From Loripinus fragilis (lineage: Eukaryota > Mollusca > Bivalvia > Lucinida > Lucinidae): DNA of 64,000 bases. Below the pieces are notes generated by a model that saw only the letters and a program-made list of their open reading frames with translations, did not search any database and was not told where the DNA came from. Below, one piece after another: positions 22,401 through 33,912 of the stretch. The first letter of the stretch is position 1; every line of letters starts with the position of its first letter. Both the position numbers and the translations under genes were made by a program. The stretch lies in assembly GCA_964019695.1 (NCBI GenBank), contig OZ026515.1, positions 136,148,549-136,212,548 of the forward strand. The letters run 5' to 3'.

Positions 22401-25326
22401 CAACAACAACAATAATAATAATAATAATGATAATAATAATAATAACAACAACAATAATAATAATAATAATAATAATAATGATGATAATAATAATAATAAT
22501 GATAATAATAATAATGATGATGATGATAATACAGATAATGAAAATGCATACTCAATAAATGATCAGTTATTGTTAGAAATGATACTACTGGGAATAAGAG
22601 GAGAGACGATAAAATATAGTTCAAGAAAAAAGAAATTAAAACAAAAAGAGGAAAAAATCTTAGAAATTGAAATTTCGAAATTAGAAAACAGTATCTCAGC
22701 CGACTTACAAAATGCAAACATTGAAGAGGTCAATTTATTAGATGAAAAGAAAACAAGATTACAGGAAATAAGAGCAAATACTATAGATGGAGTCATAATA
22801 CGATCACGCTGTAGATACGAAGATCTTGGGGAAAAACCATCAAGTTATTTTTTTGGCCTTGAAAAGAGAAATTATACAAATAAAGTAATTACAAAAATAA
22901 TAGAGAATGATGGACATGAATGCACAACTACCAACGAAATCCTAAATAGTCAGAAAACATATTATAAAACACTATATAGTGAAAAAAATGTTACAAGTGA
23001 TAATCCAATTGCATCGGCTATAGGAGAAAACCACATAAAATTGTCTGAGAACGAATCTGAGTCTTTGGAAGGGGATATTAAATGTTCAGAACTAGCGGAA
23101 GCTTTAAAGAATATGAAAAATTCAAAAACGCCAGGAAATGATGGTTTTCCAGCAGAATTTTTTAAGTTCTTCTGGATCGATCTTAAATTTTTTATTCTTA
23201 AGTCATTAAATTATGGATATAAAACCGGTTCCTTATCAATAACACAAAGGCAAGGTATAATTACCTGTCTTCCTAAACCAAATAAATCCCCCTTTCTTCT
23301 GAAAAACTGGCGCCCGATTTCTCTTCTTAATGTCATATATAAGATGGCATCTTCTGTGATTGCCTCTCGACTAAAATCTTTCCTGCCTAAATTAATCCAT
23401 GAAGACCAGAAAGGCTTTATTTCAGGAAGATGTATAAGTGAAAATGTAAGGTTAATATATGATATTCTTTTTGAGGCAAAACAACAAGAAATTCCAGGGC
23501 TACTCCTCTCTATTGACTTCCAACAAGCATTTGATTCAATATCATGGAAATTTATCCATAAAACACTAGATTATTTTAATTTTGGACCTTCTTTTAAGCG
23601 CTGGATTAAATTATTTCAAACTGGTTCAGAGTCTTGTATATTGCAAAATGGCCATATGACAGAATATTTTAGTTTGTTAAGAGGCTGCCGTCAAGGATAT
23701 CCTATCTCACCATATATTTTTATTCTTTGTGCAGAGGTATTAAGCCATATGATTAAAAAAGATATAAATATAAAAGGCATAATTATAAATAATAAAGAAT
23801 TCACACTAAGTCAATATGCAGATGACACACAAATATTTCTAGACGGTTCAGAAATGTCCTTGAGAAAAACATTAGAAAAATTAAATTCATTTTACATAAT
23901 GTCGGGTCTAAAATTAAATATTGAAAAAACTAGAGCAATATGGATTGGATCCATGAATAAATCTAACCGTATTTTATGTAATGATTTTAAACTAGATTGG
24001 AATCAGGGACCCTTTAAAATATTAGGTGTAACTTTCACTGCTGAGGTCTTCGACATATGGGACAAAAATACTACTGGCATAGAGCAAAAAGTGGAAAATA
24101 TTATTAAGACATGGTCTAAAAGAAAATTAACATTACAAGGAATGATAACTATAATAAAATCATTGGCGCTATCAAAGTTTGTGCATCTGTTCATGGGACT
24201 TCCAAATCCACCAGGCATTTTGGTGAAAAGACTAAATAAATTATTCTACACTTTTTTATGGAATTCTGGTCCAGACAGAATAAAAAGAAAATATATTATA
24301 AAAGATATAGAAAAAGGAGGGTTGAAAATGGTTCATATTGATAATTTTATAACAGCTTTAAAAGTCACTTGGCTGAGAAAGATGATTACACATCCTGATT
24401 GTTCATGGAGTTCCCTTTCAAACATAAATATAAATAGAATCTTCTCTATGGGAGAAAATTATGCAGAAACTAAAGCCAAGGAACTAAGAAACCCGTTTTG
24501 GAAAGATATACTTTTTAGCTGGAAAAAATTCTGTAATTCAGTTCCCATTGAAAAAGTAGAGCATATACTGTTCAGTCCAATATGGTTTAATTCTAATATA
24601 ACCCAAGGACAAAATCTTTTCATAAAAGAATGGCACAGAAAAGGCATAAGAAATATTATAGATTTGCTTGATTTAAATGGACAATTTTATCATTTTGAGG
24701 ACCTAAAACATAATTATAATATACAAGGTACCTTTTTAGACTATTTATCAGTTTTGAGACGAATACCTGCCATTTGGAAAACAAAGATTAATCAGAACCT
24801 TCAAGTATGTCAATCGTTAAAACATAATGTTGCCCAAAATTATTACATTCAAATTTTATGCTCTGATAAAAAAGGTTGTAGAAAACTCTATGATATCCTT
24901 ATTGGAAACAATATCCCAACTACACCTCCTCCAAAATGGATGAACACCATCGGTATAACACCAGAGGAATGGAACTTCTTTAATGGTATTGTAAGAAATA
25001 CACAGGAGGTAAAACTAAAGGATTTCCAGTTTAAAATCAATAATCATATCTTAGTAACAAAATCATTTCTTTATAAAATTAATAAAACAGATAATGACAG
25101 ATGTTCCTTATGTGACCGAGATTCTGAAACAATTAGTCATTTGTTTTACCATTGTGATAAGGCTAAAGAATTCTGGTCAGCTCTTAAAAACTGGTTACAA
25201 GTAAATGGAAATATAAATCTTGACTTGACAATTAAAACAGTTTTATTTTTTAAAAACAAAGAAACTAAACTACTTAATCACTTACTTATACTAGCCAGGT
25301 ATTTCATTTATAAACAAAATTCATAA
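21475..25326 (+). CDS. LINE ORF2-like protein: AP endonuclease + reverse transcriptase
   Basis: A 1283-residue frame. Residues ~11-245 are an apurinic-like endonuclease: N19 in SQNCRGL, D48 in CLQDVH (where relatives usually have E), GDWN with D152, RLDYF, and D239/H240 in TDHS. Residues 299-352 are a run of Asn/Asp encoded by an AAT/AAC/GAT microsatellite. The reverse transcriptase spans about 530-830: KTPGNDG, D681 in SIDFQQAFDS, GCRQGYP with Y742 where GCRQGDP is usual in relatives, and the catalytic YADD at 781-784. The C-terminus has CX2CX8HX4C (C1210, C1213, H1222, C1227), as in zf-RVT. The start at 21475 is a TTG codon; the first ATG in frame is at 21499 (residue 9), just upstream of the endonuclease. 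The stop at 25324 is probably a frameshift, because family-like coding continues in another frame to about 25465. It acts in target-primed reverse transcription. Activity of this copy is doubtful. Confidence 0.9.
22369..22530 (+). repeat. In-frame AAT/AAC/GAT trinucleotide microsatellite
   Basis: 54 consecutive codons are Asn or Asp, placed between the endonuclease and RT domains. The surrounding frame is intact on both sides, so all length changes so far were multiples of three. Reading the opposite strand gives a spurious Tyr/His-rich frame. Confidence 0.97.
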
Positions 25327-25465
25327 CCAATTATATTACATTAGAAACCTTTCTCAGCTATCTAAGAAGAAAATATCAAACTGAAAAGTATATTTCAAGA
25401 CTTCATAATAAGCATGAAAAATTCAATTGCAAATGGTCAAAACTAAGCCATATATTAGATGTATA
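25327..25465 (+). pseudogene. Frameshifted C-terminal tail of the LINE protein
   Basis: After the TAA at 25324, a different frame stays open from ATTCATAACC to a TAG at about 25465. It encodes a basic Leu/Lys/Tyr-rich tail (TFLSYLRRKYQTEKY...) of the kind that follows the CCHC motif in Tx1/L1-like proteins. A one-base loss in the A-run near 25313-25318 would explain the switch. This is inference from frame and composition. Confidence 0.65.
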
Positions 25466-25900
25466 GATGCACAAACCTTTAATAGGAAGCTGAATTTAAA
25501 AAAAAGAAAAAAAAAAAAAAATATTACCTTAAAATAATAGTCATGATAAAAAAATACCCACTTTAATAATTAACACAAACATATAAATGTATTTGCTTAG
25601 AAGACAGATGCCCACAATTTAAGTATTTTCTATATTTTGCTTGTTTGATTTTGCCGTTTTTACGGATTGGGAAGGTTTGCACATAAAGCAGTAAGAATAA
25701 TGATAAAAAATCTCCATCTATAGATACAGATCTGAATTTAGCTATACAATACTGCCTTCCTTTAAACGTGTTATATGTCTATATATAATGAAACTAGTGT
25801 ACGAAGAGAAAAGGGAGAGAAAGTAGCAAGAATGATTGTATTTCATTATTTTGTGAAATTGTAAATTTGTAATAATATGTTCTGTATTTGTAATATATAA

Positions 25901-25906
25901 AATAAA
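25901..25906 (+). other. Polyadenylation signal of the LINE
   Basis: AATAAA six bases before the 32-nt A tail (25912-25943). It marks the 3' end of the retrotransposed RNA. Confidence 0.8.
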
Positions 25907-25911
25907 GATGG

Positions 25912-25945
<34 letters not shown>

Positions 25946-25954
25946 ATTTTTTTC

Positions 25955-26975
25955 CACAAATTTACCCACTAGATTTAGCACATGTTGAGAGTGCTCAATA
26001 AGAACCGTCTCATTGAGACGGTTCTTTTGAGCACCCGCAACTTACAGTATGTAATTAAAATTTCAAACTAAGGTCATTATGTCACACTTATTGTCGATTA
26101 AGATGAGAGTAATACAGTCGAATCTTGTAAATTTGAAGTCCTGGGGGACTAGAGATTTGTTTGATACAAGCCTCCAGATAAGAATACACATTGGGAAACT
26201 ACCCCTATAGTTCTCATCTAGAACATGTTGTGGGTACTCAAAAGAATCGCCTCAATGAGACGGTTCTTTTGAGCACCCAAAACACATGTTTAGAATACAT
26301 GTTAAAATTGATTGGTAAGGAAATTATTACCATAATTACAGTTCTGTGCTCTTTGAATTTTCTTATCTGGAGTATCTAAAGTTGAATTTAGAGTATGGCT
26401 TTTTTTGTCCTCAATTGATCGTGTCCGAATCTTATATCTTATCAGTGAGTACTGAGTAGCTAGAAGAGTCGGGTTTCAATTTTTTTTTAAGGTTTTGCTG
26501 TACATAACCCTTAACACAAAATATTTGGTTAAATGCTAAGAATAACATCCAAGAATGGTACACGTCCACCAAAACCTTTTATGTATAAACCTTATTGGAA
26601 TGCTTGATGTAAATATTATGTCTTTTTAGTTGTTACTTAAAATGCTTTATTGTATTTTGATTATGCACTCTTTTATCTCAATTATTTTCTTTGACTGCTA
26701 TCTACCCCATGAGAACAAGTCTTTACTTAACTTTATTTGGTTACATGTACAGTACAAACAGAAAAGCTGTTACCTAGATCAAATGCTTGTATGCATGTCT
26801 TTTGTTTTGATAATCCTATATCAGCATAGGTAATAGTCTGGATCAATGGCGTGCAAGCATTGGTCTATTCAACAGCAGGTGTATCATCAAACAAAGAGTC
26901 AAGGTAAATGTCTCAATGACCTTTATTTTATATTATATGATTCATTTACTGAAATGGACATGACACCCTTGAATC
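25955..26975. other. Gene-free stretch with two GAGACGGTTCTTT hairpins
   Basis: Hairpins at 25991-26034 (GTGCTCAATAAGAACCGTCT and its complement) and about 26212-26285 (TGGGTACTCAAAAGAATCGC and GAGACGGTTCTTTTGAGCAC) belong to one small palindromic family, also seen near 4370 and 47320. 26165-26390 as a whole may be a MITE: CAGATAAGAATACACATTGG at one side and TCTTATCTGGAGT at the other are inverted. The remainder may contain decayed 5' parts of the next LINE. Confidence 0.6.
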
Positions 26976-26979
26976 AAGG

Positions 26980-29549
26980 TATTATTAAAGTATATACCAT
27001 CTGAAATAAGTGATCATTGTGCTACCTAGTTTATTTACCATTTGAATATCCATTACATGGAACCTTCACTAGAAATGTTTGGATGTATAAATTTGCAAAC
27101 TATGAACTATTTAATAGGAAAATATCTGAATTTGACTGGTCATATCTTCATCAAGGTACTGTCAATGAAGCAAGTTCATTATTTACAAATGTTTTTATTG
27201 AATTTGCTAAATTGTGCATACCAAATAAAACAATTGTAGTGAGAGAAGACGACAAACCATGGTATGATTCGGAAATTAAGAGAAATTCAAGGAGAAGAGA
27301 CAGGTTAAAGAAAACAGCTTTAAAATCAGGTAACCCTAATGACTGGAACAAATACAAATATTATAGAAACAAGGTAAATAATCAAAAAAAGCATGCCAAA
27401 GAATCCTTTTATAATAACTTAGATATCATTGTTTCAGACTTTCAAAATAATGATAAACGTAAATTTTGGAAAGTAATTAGACATTTTGTTAAAAATAATA
27501 ATTCCTCATCTTCTATCCCTCCTTTATGTTCTACACTTCCAAATGGTGAAAATCAATGGCATTTTAATGATCAGGACAAAGCTAATTGTTTGAATGACTA
27601 TTTTGCTTCTATTTCAACTGTAAATGATGAACATACCCCCGTTACCTCCTTTTTCGAAGCTTACCGATAACTCTCTCTCTCAAATAAATTGCACTGAAAA
27701 TGAAATAGAAACTATAATTGAAGTTCTTAATCCTAACAAAGCAAGTGGTGATGATGGCATAAGCCATAACATGCTCAAGGGTGTCTGTTTCCAAACCCCA
27801 TATGTATTTTGATGAATAGATCATTTAGTGAGGGTATATTTTCTGATACTTGGAAACTTGCAAATGTTATTCTTATCTTTAAAAAAGGAGATAAATCTCA
27901 ACCTTCCAATTACAGGCCAGTAGCACTTTTGAGGAGCTGTATTGGGAAATTGCAGGAAAGGATTGTTTTTAAAAATTTGTACAATTTTCTCTTAGACAAT
28001 AATCTATTATACAAGTATCAATCTGGTTTTTTACCACACCACTCAACAGTTTTTCAGTTGATTGATATTTTTCATAATATATGCCAAGCTTTTGATATTA
28101 ATATGTTTTCTTGTATTGTGTTTTGTGATGTTTCAAAAGCATTTGACAGAGTCTAGCAGAAAGGTCTTTTGTTTAAGCTGAGGCAAAAAGGTTTTGAGGG
28201 AAAGCTTTTAGAATGGTTAAACAGTTATTTAAGTCAGAGAAAGCAGGAAGTTGGTTTGAAATCATGTTTTTCTGGCTTAAAATCTATATTTGCAGGGGTG
28301 CCTCAGGGATCAGTTCTAGGGCCTATTTTATTCTTGGTGTATATAAATGATTTAGCTAAACACCTTCTTAGTTTGACAAGGCTGTTTTCAGATGATAGTT
28401 CACTTTTTTATTCTGCAGCACATATTGCTGACATTGCTGGTATCATTAACCATGATCTGCAGCTACTGACTAACTGGGCTAAACAATGGCTGGTTACATT
28501 TAATCCACTGAAAACAGAGGCTGTCTTATTTACTCTTAATAGCTTGATTTCCTTCCACAACTTGTTTTTGATAATATCCCAATTAGCTTTGTTGATAGCC
28601 ATAAACATCTGGGTGTTACCTTAAGTAGCAATGGGCAGTGGCATTCACATGTTGAAAATATTGTAAATTCGGCAAGTAAAATGTTAGCTTTAATGCGTAA
28701 ACTTAAATACTCTATTAGCAGATATGCTCTCAACCAGATGTATATGTCCTATCTGCTTCCTGTTGTTGAGTATGCATCAGTGGTATGGGATGGTTGCTCT
28801 GAATGGGACTCTCAAACACTTCAAAAGATACAAAATGAAGCAGCCCGCCTTGTAACAGGACTTACGAGATCTGTATCGTTAGAAAACCTGTACAAAGAGT
28901 GTGGATGGTTAACTCTATCACAAAGAAGAAAACAACATAAACTTTCATTCATGTATAATGTTAATGCTGGCTTGGTGCCATCATATATCTCGAATTTAAT
29001 CCCTCCATTAGTCAATGAAATTTCAGATTATCCTTTGAGAAATAATAGAAACATCTCTCTTCCTTATAATAGGACTAACATTTCACAGAAATCATGTATA
29101 CCTTCATCCATTAGATTATGGAATGGCCTTGAAGATGATTTTAAAAACTTATCAACTTTACCAACCTTCAAAATACATGTAATCTCTAAGTTCAACAAGT
29201 CATACATTCCATAATATTTTACCTTTGGAAATAGATATATATCAGTCTTACATGCACGGCTCAGAAATAGGTGTAGCAACCTAAATAATGACCTTTTATA
29301 AATCATATACGTGATAACCCTCCATGCGACTTGTGCGGTATGGTAGAGGACGCCATTGAGTTCTTCTTTCATTGTAGAAGATACACAATTGAAAGACATG
29401 TTTTCAACGATACAGTGAGAATGTTACAACCCCTTAGCATTAATTTAATACTTTTTGGCAATGAAAACTGGAATTTCGAAACCAACATAGTCTTGTTCAG
29501 AGCAGTCCAAAGGTACATACAAGTTACTAAACGTTTCAATACTATTTAG
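26980..29549 (+). pseudogene. Decayed Jockey/CR1-superclade LINE (RT pseudogene)
   Basis: Remnants appear in order. The end of an endonuclease (SEISDHC, about 26995-27022) comes first. A basic linker follows in another frame (27017-27670; DDKPWYDSEIKRNSRRRDRL). Then RT pieces at 27624-27812 (NPNKASGDDGISHNML), 27809-28156 (FKKGDKSQPSNYRPVALL; DVSKAFDRV) and 28169-28624 (GVPQGSVLGPILF; FSDDSSLF, where FADD is usual). The C-terminal thumb and tail are at 28681-29214 (IPSSIRLWNGL). A further tail runs to 29549, including HARLRNRCSNLN and CDLCGMVEDAIEFFFHC. At least four frameshifts and in-frame stops (28154 TAG replacing a probable Trp; 29212 TAA) make it inactive. Most of the endonuclease is missing or unrecognisable. 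Confidence 0.88.
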
Positions 29550-30059
29550 ACTCTTTGTTTAAAAATATCATATCACGTGAATACCAACTAAACTTTATGT
29601 TTTATTGTTGAGCCCATGGGGTAGTCATAATAGCAGTCTTGTACTCTCTTTTTTCTCATAGTGCTTATTATATTTCTTACTTAAATATATACTTATCTGC
29701 TTACTATTGTATCACTCTATTTCACTTGTCTTTAGTATACTCAATATACATAGCTATTTTTGTAATTTACTTCTGTATACTCATATTATTCTTTCTGTCT
29801 ACTATTTATTTTTATTTATTTATTTATATTTATTTATTTATTCTGATATGTTTCCAATATATGTTCCTAACTGCTTTGCTTTGTTAATTAGGTGTGCATA
29901 ATACATATGCATTTGTATATATATCTAGCCATGTTTATTAGCTATTGTGTATGTTTAAAATGTAGGGGAAGGGTCGTAACTAATGTTGTGAGAACTTGTG
30001 ACCCAACCCCGTTGCTGTATATATTTGGCAATAGATTAAGTTTAAACTAATCCCTAGGG
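29550..30059. other. AT-rich gene-free stretch
   Basis: Probably includes the 3' UTR of the decayed LINE. It has a TTTATTTATTTA microsatellite at about 29806-29842 and a G-run at 30056-30069. The short hydrophobic frames (29639-29901) are translations of T-rich DNA. Confidence 0.55.
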
Positions 30060-32135
30060 GGGGGGGGGGCATTTTGGCCCCGGAGCTAAAATTCAAAAAA
30101 ACTTGGTAGAGGTCGACTAGGTGGTGCTAAGTCTATTCCTTCTGGTTTCAGACAAAAATATTTTTTCCTTTTTACCTATATAAGCCTATGTAAAACATTT
30201 GACCCGGGGCGGACCATTTCTAACCCAGGGGTATAAATTGAAAAACTTGGTAGAGATCTACTAGGTGATGCTAAATACCAAATAGCAATAGTCTAGGTCA
30301 CCTGGTTTCAGACAAGAAGATTTTTTCACGTTATCCCTATATAAGCCTATGAAAATTATGTTACCCCAGGGCGGGCCATTTTTCCCCAGGGCTTTAATTT
30401 GAACAAACTTTGTAGAGGTCTACTAAGTGATGCTACGTACCAAATATCAAGGCTTTAGACCCTGTGGTTTCAGATACACAAAAAATCACATATTCCCTAT
30501 ATTAGCCTAATGTAAAACATGTGACCCTGGGGGCCATTTTAGCCCCATAGCTAAAATTCAAACAAACTTGGTAGAGGTCGACTAGGTTGTGCTAAGTCTA
30601 TTCCTTCTGGTTTCAGACAAAAAGAATTTTCCTTTTTACCTATATAAGCCTATGTAAAACATTTGACCCGGGGGCGGGCCATTTCTAACCCAGGGGTATA
30701 AATTGAAAAACTTGGTAGAGATCTACTAGGTGATGCTAAATACCAAATATCAATAGTCTAGGTCACCCGGTTTCAGACAAGAAGATTTTTTTTCACGTTT
30801 TCCCTATATAAGCCTATGTAAATTATGTTACCCCAGGGCCGGCCATTTTTCCCCAGGGCTTTGATTTGAACAAACTTTGTAGAGGTCTACTAAGTTATGC
30901 TACGTACCAAATATCAAGGCTTTAGACCCTGTGGTTTCAGATACACAAAAAATCACATATTCCCTATATTAGCCTAATGTAAAACATGTGACCCCGGGGG
31001 CCATTTTAGCCCCATAGCTAAAATTCAAACAAACTTGGTAGAGGTCGACTAGGTGATATTGCATACCAAATATCAAGGCTTTAGACCTTGTGGTATCAGA
31101 CTAGAAGATGTTTTCACGTTTTTTCTATATAAGCCTATGTAAAACATATGACCCCCGGGCAGGCCATTTTTGGCCCCATGTCTATAATTTGAACAAATTT
31201 TGTAGAGGTCCACTAGGTGATGCTAAACACTAATTATCAATAGTCTAGGCCTTCTGGTTTCAGACAAGAACATTTCTCATGTTTTCCCTATACAAACCTA
31301 TGTAAAACATTTGACCCCGAGGCGGGGCCATTTCTTGCCCCAGGGGTATATTTTGAACAAACTTGGTAGGGGTCCACTAGGTGATGCTAAATACCAAATA
31401 TCAATAGTCTAGGCCTTCTGGTTTCAGATAAGAAGATTTTTCACGTTTTCTCTATATAAGCCTATCTAAAACATGTGACACCCGGGACGGGGCCATTTTT
31501 GGCCCCATAGCTATAGTTTGAACAAACTTTGTAGTTGTCCACTAGGTGATGCTACATACTAAATATCAAGGCCCCGTGGTTTCAGACAAGAAGATTTTTT
31601 CGCAAATTTTCCTATATAATCCTTTGATAAATATGTGACCCCCCGGGCGGGGCCATTTTTTGGCCCCATGGCTATAATTTTAACAAACTTGGTAGAGGTC
31701 TACTAGGTGATGCTAAATACCAAAATATCAATAGTCTAGGCCTTCTGGTTTTAAACAAGAAGATTTTTTCACGTTTTCCCTTTATAAGCCTATGTAAAAC
31801 ATGTGACCACCGGGGCGGGCCATTTTTGGCCCCAGGGACATAATTTGAACAAATTTTGTAGAGGTCTACTAGGCGATGCTACAAACCAAATATCAAATAA
31901 GGCTCTAGGCCTTGTGGTTTCAGACAAGAATTTTTTTTTCTTGTTTTCCATATATAAGTCTTTGTAAAACATGTAACCCCCGGGGCCTGACCTGGCCATT
32001 TTTGGCCCCAGGGATGTTATTTGAACACCATTGATACAGGTCTACTAGGTGATGCTAAATACCAAATATCAAGAGTCTAGGCATACTGGTTTCAGACATG
32101 ACGATTTTTAAACATTTCATCCCGAAAATCTATTT
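30060..32135 (+). repeat. ~170-bp repeat array, block 2, with higher-order units
   Basis: Same family as 19270-21060. Three starts of a composite unit (GCTAAAATTCAAACAAACTT, GAGGTCGACTAGGT) at about 30085, 30545 and 31018 show a higher-order period of about 465 bp. Within the first two, successive sub-units agree closely, including the rarer GTGCTAAGTCTATTCCTTCT. After 31.1 kb only simple ~165-185-bp units are seen. Confidence 0.85.
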
Positions 32136-32370
32136 TAGCCTCTTTGGCCTAGATATGCAACGGATCAGAACCATTTGAACAATTTTGGTAGAGGGCCACC
32201 CAAGGATCATTTGTGTGAAATTATTTCAAAATTGGGCCAGGGGTTTAGGAGGAGTTGTCGTTTAAGTCAATTGTTAACGGATGGCGACGGACGAAGACCG
32301 ATCACATCAGCTCACCTTGTCACTTCGTGACAGGTGAGCTTTTGTGATCGGTCTTCGTGACAGGTAAGCT
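32136..32370 (+). repeat. Dispersed repeat with AGGTGAGCT end
   Basis: AATTTTGGTAGAGGGCCACC, ATTATTTCAAAATTGGGCCA, GGACGAAGACCGATCACA and CACTTCGTGACAGGTGAGCT occur in this order, the usual end of a repeat I associate with bivalve genomes. The last ~40 bp (GTGATCGGTCTTCGTGACAG) repeats the end. Confidence 0.65.
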
Positions 32371-33905
32371 AATAAAAGACAGAAAACAAATATAATCAAA
32401 TTAACGATTTTGCATATTCTAAGATTACAAGTTTGGTTAGTAACAGTTACTAATTAAAATAGTAAAACATCTACTAGACAGCTAGTACAATCAACGATGG
32501 AGTGGTTAGTTCATTTAACTAATTGCTTAAAAATATGAAGTACTCAGGAGCACAGTATGTAAACTGAAATAAACATCCTGTACCTTTCCTCCTAGCTCAG
32601 GCCGTATAAACATGAATTTCAGCGCTCGTGCGTAACCAGTAGTCGGTAATCGTGCCGATTTGAGGTTTTATGCCGATTTTTTTGGACCAGCTATCATGAT
32701 TTAGCGACTGTAGCATACGTGTGGTAAGTTAATTGTGTATTATCTTGTTTTATCCCCATTTAACCTTGTATAACGAAATCCTCCGTGCTGTGTTTTGAGT
32801 TTGCATTCAACCCAGCTTATTAAATCAGGCGTTATCGTCAAAGAAAACGCAGGTTGCTGTCAATCCTTTTCATCAAGAGTCCGTAGATGAATAGTTTTGC
32901 CCTCCACCCAAAGGATTATTATGAGATCTTTACAAATTATGCTTAAACATGTTTAAAATGGTGTCAACTGACGATACAAATACTATACCAACAACTGCGC
33001 TCACACTGCACCACTAACTTGGATGCATGATGAAGTTACTGTACCGCTAACTGGATGAAGCTAAATCTGATTTCATGCTCATACAGTTATAAATTCCATC
33101 TTTATAATCTTAAGACGCATTCCAGTGTTTTCATTGATTAAGAAAATAAAATAACAGGCCCATGTACATCATTTAGCTCGCACAAACGAATTAAAAGCTT
33201 TCATCTAATTATAATTTCAAGAGAGTTTATTATTTTCATGCATCTAAGTAGCGATGATTGAGACCAGCCTTCCATTCCCACAGTCTCGCCAATGATATTC
33301 ATCTTTTACACTCACAAGTAAAGTTTGTTTTGGTGCTTGAGGTATGATTAACAAATCAGTCATGTCTGAACGATTTCCTGTCTTCCCCTGTTGAACCAGT
33401 ACTTATTAGTGGATAAAGCCTTTGCTGAAGGACACATAATCACAAAGGAAGGGTGTATATTAGACAAAGGCTGCCAACCCCCTGAAGATAGCTACAGATT
33501 TACACTCAAATAATGCATTTACAGATATGTGATAGTGTCAAAATCTCATGAGCTGGCCTGTTCTTTGATGATACCCATTGGTGATTTTTTTCATGAAACA
33601 AATTAAGAATTGTATGATGATATTGTTTGCTGATACAGAATATTTAATACCGTTCGGACAGCTGTAGAGTGTCTTTCTAATCCCAACCGCAATTTTGATA
33701 GTGGATTATGAAAATGGACATCATGTGCCCATCTATCTATTAATTCATTCACCCATTTGTCCATAACACGTCCTTGTCCTTTCCAGCTCTCCTGAACTAT
33801 TTGAAAGATCTTTATCAAACTTGGTGAAATGTTGATCCTACTAAAATGGTATGCAAAACCAATAGCATAACTATGCAGGCTCAAGGTCTATGGGGCGCCG
33901 TTTTA
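32371..33905. other. Gene-free stretch
   Basis: About 32553-32650 is an inverted copy of 40822-40921. The rest looks like unique AT-rich DNA. No frame with recognisable domains was found. Confidence 0.5.
32553..32650 (-). repeat. ~98-bp repeat, inverted relative to 40822-40921
   Basis: CACAGTATGTAAACTGAAAT through GTAACCAGTAGTCGG is the near-exact reverse complement of the second copy 8.2 kb away. Homology drops off on both sides. It could be paired fragments of one dispersed element. Confidence 0.85.
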
Positions 33906-33912
33906 GTATTTA

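Larger units (their letters stand above)
21239..25943 (+). mobile_element. L1/Tx1-like non-LTR retrotransposon (LINE)
   Basis: A 4.7-kb element contains a ~236-bp non-coding leader, one long ORF (21475-25326, plus a frameshifted tail to about 25465), a ~450-bp 3' UTR, AATAAA at 25901 and 32 As at 25912-25943. A candidate target-site duplication (AAAATTATTTTTTTC) lies at 21224-21238 and directly after the tail (25941-25954). No ORF1 is present; the copy could be 5'-truncated near the ORF1/ORF2 boundary, or the lineage could lack ORF1. The insertion site TG/AAAATT fits a T-rich L1-type cleavage site. Confidence 0.9.

Noticed and set aside
22319..22717. 132-residue minus-strand frame rich in Tyr, His and Cys
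   Set aside because: Complement of the Asn/Asp microsatellite inside the LINE gene.
29639..29901. Small hydrophobic membrane proteins
   Set aside because: Frames come from T-rich DNA with a TTTATTTA microsatellite in the probable 3' UTR of a dead LINE.
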